Below, piece by piece: positions 1-7,800 of a stretch of 10,195 nucleotides of DNA. The stretch spans positions 1-10,195 of the forward strand of contig DJQM01000030.1 of the NCBI GenBank assembly GCA_002437585.1. The letters run 5' to 3'. The number at the start of each line of letters is the position of its first letter. The first letter of the stretch is position 1. The position numbers and the translations under genes were made by a program. Origin of the DNA: Clostridiales bacterium UBA6386 (GTDB lineage: Bacteria > Bacillota > Clostridia > Oscillospirales > Oscillospiraceae). Below the pieces are notes generated by a model. The model ran no database searches. It saw only the letters and a program-made list of their open reading frames with translations, and was not told where the DNA came from.

Positions 1-162
1 CACACGGGTCTCACCGTCCAGGCTTTTGAGCCGCCTTGCCAACTCACTCAGTTCGCTGGCGGTGTGACAGACTTCAAAGGGCGAGATGACGACCTCTCCA
101 AAGGGACGCATGACGGCAATCGTGCTTCGGCCTTTGGAAATGTCGATGCCTACAGAGTTCAT
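1..162 (-). CDS. IS110-family transposase, N-terminal part (cut by window edge)
   Basis: The reverse strand reads from an ATG at 162 for 54 codons into the window edge, starting MNSVGIDISKGRSTIAVMRP. The GIDISK stretch with the first acidic residue at position 6, followed by a beta-strand-like segment, is the start of the RuvC-like DEDD domain of IS110/IS1111-type DNA recombinases. These enzymes excise a circular IS intermediate and insert it at a sequence chosen by an element-encoded bridge RNA. A good Shine-Dalgarno, GGAGG, lies at 174-170, 7 nt before the ATG, and supports this start. Only the first catalytic aspartate is visible. The remaining DEDD residues and the C-terminal serine domain are outside the window, so intactness cannot be judged. 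The gene diverges from the operon that starts at 438. Confidence 0.85.
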   Translation of the reverse strand, partial: MNSVGIDISKGRSTIAVMRPFGEVVISPFEVCHTASELSELARRLKSLDGETRV

Positions 163-199
163 TTGCATTCCTCCAATACGAATTTGCAACCGGAATCCA

Positions 200-407
200 T
201 CTTTTTCTCATTGCCGATTCAATCTATTGGGTGACGCGAACTCTATGGCTCAACCTGCTCAAATCGAACGCTGCAATAAGGGGATGGCTGACAGTCTTTC
301 GCACGGACATGGAAGCCCAAGGAGTGAGTGGTCAGCCAGTTGCTCCCCTTATTGTAGCTTAGGCTAGAGATGGAAGGAAGCCCAGCCGGATGCTGGGCTT
401 CCAACCA
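200..407 (-). ncRNA. Putative IS110 bridge RNA
   Basis: No convincing protein is encoded here, but the stretch is strongly structured. Read on the minus strand it has, in order: (a) a perfect 11-bp hairpin, arms 402-392 and 386-376, with loop 391-387; (b) a long stem with a 10-bp outer helix (354-345 with 283-274), an asymmetric internal loop (344-339 against 284), an 8-bp inner helix (338-331 with 292-285) and a 38-nt apical loop (330-293); (c) a weaker 5-bp helix (266-262 with 219-215) closing a loop of about 42 nt. IS110-group elements such as IS621 encode a bridge RNA of roughly 180 nt upstream of the recombinase gene on the same strand, with a 5' stem-loop, a target-binding loop and a donor-binding loop. 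The order here matches that scheme. The ends (200 and 407) are estimates, and the assignment of (c) as donor-binding loop is weak. Confidence 0.5.
376..402 (-). repeat. Perfect 11-bp hairpin
   Basis: The arms GGAAGCCCAGC (376-386) and GCTGGGCTTCC (392-402) are perfectly complementary around a 5-nt loop. Neither strand has a convincing run of T after the stem (AACCAAAACTT on plus, TTCCATCTC on minus), so a rho-independent terminator is possible but unlikely. It is better explained as the 5' stem-loop of the putative bridge RNA. Confidence 0.7.
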
Positions 408-413
408 AAACTT

Positions 414-419
414 ATTGTA
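414..419 (-). promoter_or_regulatory. -10-like box (TACAAT) upstream of putative bridge RNA
   Basis: TACAAT on the minus strand lies 12 nt before the first hairpin arm (402), the right distance for a -10 element whose transcript starts near 407. No good -35 is seen 16-18 nt upstream. This would fit the known IS110 arrangement in which the full promoter forms only when the two ends join in the circular form, but a lone hexamer is weak evidence. A second copy of TACAATAAG occurs at 356-348, inside the structured region. Confidence 0.25.
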
Positions 420-437
420 ATAGGAGCGTGAACGTTA

Positions 438-1358
438 ATGGAACTGCGAGAATTGACCCAGCCCGAACAGAAATACACCTACCGTCAGAGTCACCAGCTG
501 GATGCCCAGACGGGATGTATCGGGTATCTGCGTGGGGACTTTGGCACCACCGGGAAGGAGTTCTATTCCAGCTGGTTTGACAGCATGGCCTATCTGAAAA
601 CGCCGGAATTTCAGGCAGAGCTTGATAGGGTGATAAACGCCCTGCGGGAAGATTCCCAATACAGTGGTATCCTGGCAGACCGGAGCAGCCTATCCAACGT
701 CTGCCGCCAAACCTTTGGACGGGAAGAATCCGGCTTCCGGGTGAATACCCAGGACTATGCCTACCTGCTGCGCTTAAACCCCAACCGAGGCGAGTACAAT
801 TTCTACATCTACTGCTACAAGAGAGATTACCTGGATCGGCACATCCGGAACGCCGAGTACGGCATCCGGTTCATTACACCCAATTACAAGGAGAAGTTCC
901 GCATTGTGGACGGTGACAGTATTCGCATGACCTTTCCCGATGGTGAATACCGGGACCGGGAATGCCGGTTTATCGACGAAACCCATCTGGAGGTCGGGAA
1001 CAGTCTCTATCATATCTGCGAATTTGCGGAGAGGATTCAGCGGGAGTGCATTCAGATCATTCCCCTGCGCCAGTCGCTCCCGGAGAAGTGCTTCAGTGCC
1101 TTGGAGTCTACAGGGGAGATCATCACCGTCACTAAAGGCGAGAAAGGCTACACGCCTACCGGGCAGTACCCGCAGAACGGTGTTTCCCCCAAAGAGGCTG
1201 CCGCCGCCCTTAATGATGCTGCCGGTGTGACCAAGGCACAGGAGGCCGCCATGGTGGCCGGCTCCATGTTCGGCTGGGACACGCCCGCCGCCGACCCCAA
1301 GAATTACGATGCCAAGGGCGTACCTATCAAAAATCACAGAGAGAGGGATGCAAGATGA
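438..1358 (+). CDS. Conserved mobile-element protein of unknown function (306 aa)
   Basis: This is the first gene of the plus-strand operon. An AGGAG at 422-426, 11 nt before the ATG, is a usable though slightly distant ribosome binding site. I recognise this type of protein from clostridial conjugative elements, where it is normally annotated as hypothetical; I know no established function. Two parts can be seen. Residues 1 to about 215 look like a compact soluble domain rich in aromatic and charged residues, with a notable block YAYLLRLNPNRGEYNFYIYC near residues 108-127. After a short linker, residues about 245-306 form a separate tail with an Ala-rich helix followed by GSMFGWDTPAADPKNYD. 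No signal peptide or membrane segment is apparent. The stop codon overlaps the start of the next gene (ATGA), which indicates translational coupling. The context suggests a cytoplasmic accessory role in conjugation or element maintenance, but this is inference. Confidence 0.85.
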   Translation: MELRELTQPEQKYTYRQSHQLDAQTGCIGYLRGDFGTTGKEFYSSWFDSMAYLKTPEFQAELDRVINALREDSQYSGILADRSSLSNVCRQTFGREESGFRVNTQDYAYLLRLNPNRGEYNFYIYCYKRDYLDRHIRNAEYGIRFITPNYKEKFRIVDGDSIRMTFPDGEYRDRECRFIDETHLEVGNSLYHICEFAERIQRECIQIIPLRQSLPEKCFSALESTGEIITVTKGEKGYTPTGQYPQNGVSPKEAAAALNDAAGVTKAQEAAMVAGSMFGWDTPAADPKNYDAKGVPIKNHRERDAR

Positions 1359-1522
1359 AGTATGAAGTTACCGTCCAGGCTGTCAGCCTGGGGCATGTCA
1401 CTGTAGAAGTGGATTTTCCTGAAAAGGCAGAAGACGCAGCTATGAAAACCCTGTTCACCGGCGCGATTCACTGGGAGTCCACCAGGATGGAGTTTTCCGG
1501 TACCTCAGCGCAGAAAGCATAA
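1355..1522 (+). CDS. Small conserved-context protein of unknown function (55 aa)
   Basis: The ATG at 1355 overlaps the previous stop by 4 bases (ATGA), and AGAGAGGGATG just upstream can serve as ribosome binding site. The product begins MKYEVTVQAVSLGHVTVEVD and ends SAQKA. The alternating hydrophobic pattern in the first 22 residues suggests two beta strands, then a short helix (EKAEDAAMKTLF) and another strand. It has no signal peptide, cysteine cluster or membrane segment. I do not recognise a family. The tight overlap and good codon use make it a credible gene. A 17-bp palindrome (1375-1391) lies in its first codons. Confidence 0.7.
   Translation: MKYEVTVQAVSLGHVTVEVDFPEKAEDAAMKTLFTGAIHWESTRMEFSGTSAQKA
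1375..1391. repeat. Perfect 17-bp palindrome (CCAGGCTG-T-CAGCCTGG)
   Basis: Two 8-bp arms flank one central base, within codons 7-13 of the 55-aa gene. It could bind a dimeric regulator or fold in mRNA as a short hairpin near the coupled start, but it may simply be coding sequence. Confidence 0.6.
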
Positions 1523-1561
1523 ACCGGACATAATCTGCTGAAAAAGTAAGGATGTGAAACA

Positions 1562-1888
1562 ATGGATAAGAAAACAGCGATCTGCCAGTATCTCAAGAAG
1601 TACCATACCGGCGGAGAAAGGGCCGTTTACAGCCGTGAGCTGCAGCGGCTCTTTTCCATTGACGGGCGAGGCCTGCGCAGGAAGATCAACAGTCTGCGGC
1701 AGGATGGCTACCCCATTTGCAGCGATGAACGGGGCTACTACTATGCCGACAGCCAGGAGGAGATCAACGGCACGGTATGTCGGCTGAATCAGATGGTGAC
1801 GAAAGTATCCAATGCCCGGACGGGGCTTTTGTACGCCTCCATTCAGGATGGCGGCGTGACGGTGGAAGTGTCCGTTACCGTGCGATAA
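1562..1888 (+). CDS. Winged helix-turn-helix DNA-binding protein (108 aa)
   Basis: It starts MDKKTAICQYLKKYHTGGER and carries a winged-helix pattern over about residues 1-65. There is a first helix (KTAICQYLKKY), a second helix (SRELQRLFSI), a recognition helix (DGRGLRRKINSLRQDG) and a two-stranded wing (YPICSDERGYYYA). This is like the N-terminal HTH of WYL/DeoR-type regulators, but it lacks a WYL or other ligand domain. Residues about 68-85 form another helix (EEINGTVCRLNQMVTKVSNA), perhaps for dimerization. AAGGA at about 1547-1552 serves as ribosome binding site. The gene ends 9 nt before the giant helicase/methylase gene, so the two are co-transcribed. It may regulate this operon or act as a DNA-binding helper in transfer; the sequence does not decide. 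The HTH assignment is confident, the target unknown. Confidence 0.85.
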   Translation: MDKKTAICQYLKKYHTGGERAVYSRELQRLFSIDGRGLRRKINSLRQDGYPICSDERGYYYADSQEEINGTVCRLNQMVTKVSNARTGLLYASIQDGGVTVEVSVTVR

Positions 1889-1897
1889 GGAGGAGCT

Positions 1898-4800
1898 ATG
1901 CCCAGAAAAAATGAAATCCTTTCCCAAATGCTCTCCTCCAAAACCCAGGAGATTGTAAGCAGCCCCGGAAAATACACAGCATTTCTTCAAACCGCAGCCC
2001 GAAATTACAAGTACGGTTTTCAAGAGCAGGTGCTTATCCACGCACAGCGACCGGATGCCACCGCCTGCGCGGAAATCGGTGTGTGGAACCGACTGGGCCG
2101 CTGGATCAATCGAGGTTCCACCGGCATTGCCCTACTACAAGGCCCAAATCTTCCTTACCGTATCCGCTATGTGTTCGATGTTTCGGATACCAACAACCGA
2201 GAGAATCGGGAAATTTCCCTTTGGCAGATGAAGCCGGAGTACGAAAACGAGGTCATCCATACCCTACAGGGTAAGTTCCTGCTGGATTCCAATCATTATT
2301 GGGGTGAGGTTGTAGAGGCACTTTCCCAGCAGCTTGCGGAGGAAGCCGCCGGAGATTACCTTCCCGACCTGCTGAACAACAAGCAGGACAGCTTTCTGGA
2401 AGAACTGGACGACGGCAGTGTCGCCAGATGGTTTAAGGAATCCGTTAGTGAAAGTGTCCGCTATATGGTTCTCCATCGCTGCAGCTATGCGCCCGAGTTG
2501 GACAATGATGTTTTTGGGCGCATCCAGGATTTCAATACCGAGATCACCGCCTCCCTGTTGGGTTCGGCTGTCAGCACTCTGTCTGAATCCATCCTTCGGG
2601 AAATTGGTGTCACCGTAAAATCTTTGGAACGGCAGCAGTCTCACACATTTGATTCTTTCGGAGACACTGTGTACAATGAAGCCAGAAAAAACGAACTGGA
2701 AAGGAGCCAGAATAATGGAACTGACTTACACAATGCAGGGGGACTACCGGCTGCCCAACCTGATTCCCCCAGAGAGTCCCAAGGTAGGCAAGTACGGGAT
2801 GCTGCGGCACAGCTATCTGCGCACGCACCGGGAGGGGCTGTACACCGGGATGCTGATGAAGGGCACGCTGAACGCCCATCTGGAGGAGGTGGACCGGGAG
2901 GCCAACCGGATGCTGGAACAGCTGACAACACAGATGGCCCAGGAGCAGGGCGTGACGGAGGAGCTGAAAGCCCAGGATCAGATGCTGTGGGTCCAGCGGA
3001 TGAACAACATCCGGCAGGCCGCGGAGGAGATCATCTACAGCCAGCTGATCTACGCCTAGAATCTGAACTGCCCCCATTTCTGGAGGAGCGGTTTATCACC
3101 GCAATACTGAAAAACCGTGAGGACGACCTGAAAGTCAAGAATCAGGTGATCCGGGACTTCTTCCGGGAACACGGCGATGAATCGGAACGGGCAGATTTCT
3201 TGAAAGCTGCCTACCCGGACAGGTACACAGAGCGGATCGTAGACAGCACCCGCGTCGGATACAAAGCAATAGAAAACGGACTTCTTATGTGGGAGGGGGC
3301 ATACCTTTCCCGCACAAAGGAGTCCGTTTTTTCATGGGGCCTTGTGGCCGAGCTGACCGGCAGCATTCTTGACCGGGAAAATGGATCTCCAATCATAGAG
3401 GCAAAGGTTCTTCCAAGCTACAATGAACAGCTTTCCTTCCTAGACGGCGGCTTCTCTGTATCGGAAGGAGCGCAGCAGACCTTTTTCCCGCAGTTGCAGC
3501 TTCCCCAACAGGTCATTGATGAAGCCCTGTGCATGGGCTTCAACGACCGGGACAGCCGAAAGATCATCTGCGCCTACCTTATGAAGGACAAGCCGGACAA
3601 CGCCGCTTTCCTGCAACGATGCTACGGCACCAATGGCGCGGGGCTGATCATTCAGGATCAGGAATACGCTGTCTGGTATGACCCGGAGGGCATTCGTATC
3701 TCCACCGGACGCACCGTTCAGAAGCTGCATACTACTCTTGTCACATGGGAGCAGGCGGCAAAGCGTATCCGGGAATTGCTGGACATGGGGCGGTATATGC
3801 CCAAGGAGGAGCTTGAACAAATTCCGGCCTTTGAACGGCGCAGAATTGCCCAGTCCCTTGCCTTTGCCGTGCGGGAATGCTCCGCGCAGGCAAAAGAAGC
3901 CGGGTATCTTCCCCTCACAACGGAAACCAGTTCCTCCAATAAGGGCTTCCCCGAAATCGAAGCCCAGATGCAGCGGCTTTTGGAATCCCCGGATACGCTG
4001 AACCGGCTTGTGGACGAATGGGCGCTGTTTGCCGCTGCCTACGCCAGTGACCGAAGTCTCATAGTCAGCCGCTGGTATGATCCCGCCGAGCTGCTGCAAA
4101 AGCTGGAAGATTTACAGCGAATCCCCCTGACATTCACCGCCGCTGAAGGTTTTGATTCCTCGCGGCGGTATTTCATTTCCGACGATGAAATCAACCAGGC
4201 ACTGCGCGGCCATGAGGGCGAGTTCCGGTCCCGTCTGGACGTTTTCTCCTTTTTCAGCCGGAACACGGATGCCAGAGAACGGGAGAAATTCCTGAAACGA
4301 CAGCAGGGGGAATACCTCGGCCATCACGTTGGGAACGACAACCGGGTTTACAACAGCACCGGTTTCTTTTTCAGCCACGGGAGTATCGGCACGCCCTATG
4401 CTCAGGTGAATATGAAGTGGCCAGCCGTTACCAAATGGGTATCCAACATGATCTCCTCCGGCACCTATCTATATCCCAGCGATGCGGATAAAATGGCAGA
4501 CTACGAGATCCGGCAGCTTGCCAAACAGGTAATGTCCTTCTTCTCCAACACGCCGGAGGGCTTCCAGCGGCCTACCCCGAGGAGCGATTTTGACTATTGG
4601 GAGGGTGTCGAAGAAATCCTGAAACAGCTGTCTGACCCGGAGCAGGTCAATATCATCTACGCCTCCATGATGAAGCCCCTCATGGAAGCGACGCAGCCGG
4701 ATGACCGATTCTACGAAACCCGGAAACGTGGCATGGCGGCTATGGAAGCCTACCGGGCAGGTACATTCTCCGTGTTTGGCAGAGCGCATACCCTCCGTCC

Positions 4801-7800
4801 GCTGCCAGACCCGGCGCAGCCGAATCTGATAGTCAACAAGGATTTGGAAAAGGCAAAAACGCTGATAACAGCATTCTGTTCCGAAGAATATGGCAGCGAA
4901 CCGGATTTTTCCGACCTTCATAAAATCAATATTGCCTACACCACCATTACGGATGAAGAAGTCCCTGTTCAGGTCAGCGTTGACCTGGTGGATTTCAAAC
5001 TGGACCGGTACATCGACGGCATCATTGTGGATTTCCGAAAGTATGCCTCGCTGAAAGAGCTGATAGAGCAGGAGCTTGTCGATCCGGATTTTGACGAACT
5101 GGTGGCTTTTTCAGAGGAACAGCTTGCCAAGGTAGCGCTTCACGGCATCCACAATAAGGTCGTTCAGAAATGGGCGGAAAGCGGCGAAGAAATTCAGATA
5201 CAGTATCATGTAAACGGCTTCTATTATAACCACTACAATGTTGTGGATGGGACCGCTAAATATATAGACGGTCCCTATGATACTCTGGAGGAAGCCGCCA
5301 AGGAAATGCACGGCTATTATCCCCAGGCAGTGGAAATTGCTAACCCCGCACCAGATGTGGAAGAAGATACCTTCGATGACATTGACCCCCAGCAGATACG
5401 AAAAAATCTGGAAGCAGCCGGCATTGTAGACGGCAAGGTAGTAGACCCGGAGGCTCTGGATAACTCTCCCTTTATCCGCCAGGTCATGGAGAATGTGCAG
5501 AACATCGAATCTCTCCCTGTGCCGTCCATAGTCCCTCGCCCTGTAGAGCGTCGTCCTCATGTTCTCCATCCGGAAATTTCCGCGGACAGCCGCACAAACT
5601 ACCATATTCCCACGGATAATCTGGGCGTGGGCACTCCGCTGGAACGCTTCAACAACAACGTGAATGCCATCCGGCTGCTACATACCCTGGAAGCCGAAAA
5701 CCGACTGGCAACCCCTGACGAGCAGGCCATCCTCTCCCAATATGTAGGCTGGGGCGGCCTGCCCCAGTTCTTTGAGGAAAGCAACGCCCATTACGCCGAG
5801 CTGAAAGCCCTCCTGTCAGAGGACGAATACGCCGCCGCCCGGGAATCCACCCTTACGGCGTTCTACACCCCGCCTGTGGTGATCCGGGCCATGTACAAGG
5901 GGCTGTCTAATCTGGGCTTCCAGGCCGGCAATATCCTGGAACCCAGCTGCGGCGTTGGCAACTTCATGGGTCTGCTGCCAGAGAACATGGAAAATTCCAA
6001 AATGTACGGTGTGGAGCTGGACAGCATTTCCGGACGCATTGCCCAACAGCTGTACCAGAAGAACAGCATTGCGGTACAGGGCTTTGAGAAAACCGACCTG
6101 CCGGACAGCTTCTTTGATGTGGCCATTGGCAACGTGCCCTTTGGGACGTTCAAAGTGCCGGATAAGAAGTACGACAGGTACAATTTCCTGATCCATGACT
6201 ATTTCTTTGCCCGTGCCTTGGACAAGGTGCGCCCCGGCGGCGTGGTGGCCTTCATTACAAGCAAGGGTACCATGGACAAGGAAAATCCCTCTGTGCGAAA
6301 GTACATTGCCCAGAGGGCGGACCTTCTCGGTGCCATCCGACTGCCCAATGATACGTTCAAGGCCGCTGCCGGTACAGAGGTCACTTCCGACATTCTGTTC
6401 CTGCAAAAGCGCAGCGGTATGACCGACCTGGAGCCGGACTGGGTACATCTGGGCACCGATGAAAAGGGGCTGAAAATGAACGCCTACTTTGTCTCCCATC
6501 CGGAAATGGTTCTGGGGCAAATGCAGGAAGTGTCCGGCCCCTATGGCATGGAAACCGCCTGTATTCCCCAGGAGGGGCAGAACCTGGAATCCCTGCTCAC
6601 TGCTGCCATTGTCCAAATCCAAGGCGAGATGCATACTGTAGATCTGGACGACCTTCCTGTGGAGGAGGCAGACACCCTGCCTGCTGACCCCAGTGTACGG
6701 AATTTTAGTTTCGCCGTTGTGGACGGAAAGCTGTACTTCCGGGAAAACAGCCGGATGGATCCGGTATCTGTATCGGCCACCGCCGAGCAGCGCATCCGTG
6801 GGCTTATCGGTATCCGGGACTGTGTGCGCAAGCTCATTGAATACCAGACCGAGGACTACCCGGAGTCCATGATCCGGGCAGAACAGGCAACCTTAAATGT
6901 CCTCTACGACAGCTTTGCAGAGAAGTATGGCCGGATCAACAGCCGCACCAATGTCTCCGCCTTTTCTGCCGACAACGCCTATTATCTTCTGTCCTCTCTG
7001 GAGGTTCGGGACAGTGAGGGGAAATTCTTACGGAAAGCGGATATGTTCACCAAACGCACCATCCGTCAAAGAGTGACCGTCACCTCCGTAGACACCGCAT
7101 CCGAGGCCCTGGCCCTGTCACTGGCTGAAAAGGCAAAAGTGGATATGCCCTACATGATGGAGCTGACCCACAAGAGCGAGGAAGAAATTCTCTCTGGCCT
7201 GAAAGGCGTTATCTTCCTAAACCCGGAGCATGACGGAAACGAGGATGTTGCCCATCAGTATCTGCCCGCAGACGAATACCTCTCCGGCAATGTCCGGGAG
7301 AAATTACGAACAGCAAGATTATTGGCCGAAAAGGACGAACGGTATACCATCAATGTACAGTCCCTGGAAGCGGTACAGCCCGTTGACCTGTCGGCCAGTG
7401 AGATTTCTGTTCGGCTTGGCGCTACCTGGCTTCCACCGGATGTTGTGCGGGATTTCACGTTCGAGCTTCTGCGAACGCCTTACTATCAGAGGCGAAACAT
7501 CAAGGTACATTACAGTGCCTATACCGGCGAGTGGAACATTGAGGGAAAAAGTCTGGACAGAGGGAATGTCCGCTCTGAGAACACCTTTGGCACAGAGTGC
7601 ATCAATGCCTACAAAATCATGGAGGAAACCCTGAATCTGCGGGATGTGCGGATTTTTGATTATGAGTATGACGATACCGGAAAAAAGATTGCCATTCTCA
7701 ACACGAAACAGACCGCCATTGCCCAGGGGAAACAGGAGCAGATCAAGCAGGAATTCGCGGATTGGATTTGGGCTGACCCAAACCGCCGGGAGCGGCTGAC

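Larger units (their letters stand above)
1..430 (-). mobile_element. IS110-family insertion sequence, left-end portion (partial)
   Basis: This combines the transposase start (162-1, minus) with the roughly 240-270 bp of structured non-coding DNA upstream of it, the layout of the left end of IS110-group elements. IS110 elements usually lack clear terminal inverted repeats and often leave little or no target duplication, so the exact boundary cannot be read here. It must lie before the ribosome binding site of the 438 gene and probably after the hairpin at 376-402, that is about 403-430. The right end is outside the window. The IS sits directly against the 5' edge of the plus-strand operon. Confidence 0.65.

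Noticed and set aside
86..367. Plus-strand 93-aa open frame at the left edge
   Set aside because: It runs antisense to the IS110 transposase start and through the structured non-coding end, has no ribosome binding site and no recognisable pattern.
376..402. Rho-independent terminator
   Set aside because: The stem is strong, but neither side has a T-run immediately after it, and no gene ends close by on the minus strand.
774..1337. Minus-strand open frame of 187 codons
   Set aside because: It is antisense to the 306-aa gene, which has better codon use and operon context.
2649..2714. Upstream extension of the tnpV frame
   Set aside because: The frame is open, but the family begins at MELTY (2715), where an ideal AAGGAG Shine-Dalgarno is found; the extension is giant-gene sequence read out of frame.
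2610..3077. Frameshifted or broken giant gene at the tnpV position
   Set aside because: I followed the giant frame codon by codon across this stretch and found no stop; the same frame leads into the module repeats, methylase and helicase motifs. The gene is continuous as given.
5816..6634. Minus-strand open frame of 272 codons
   Set aside because: It is a shadow of the methylase-like domain on the plus strand; there is no start signal or known motif.
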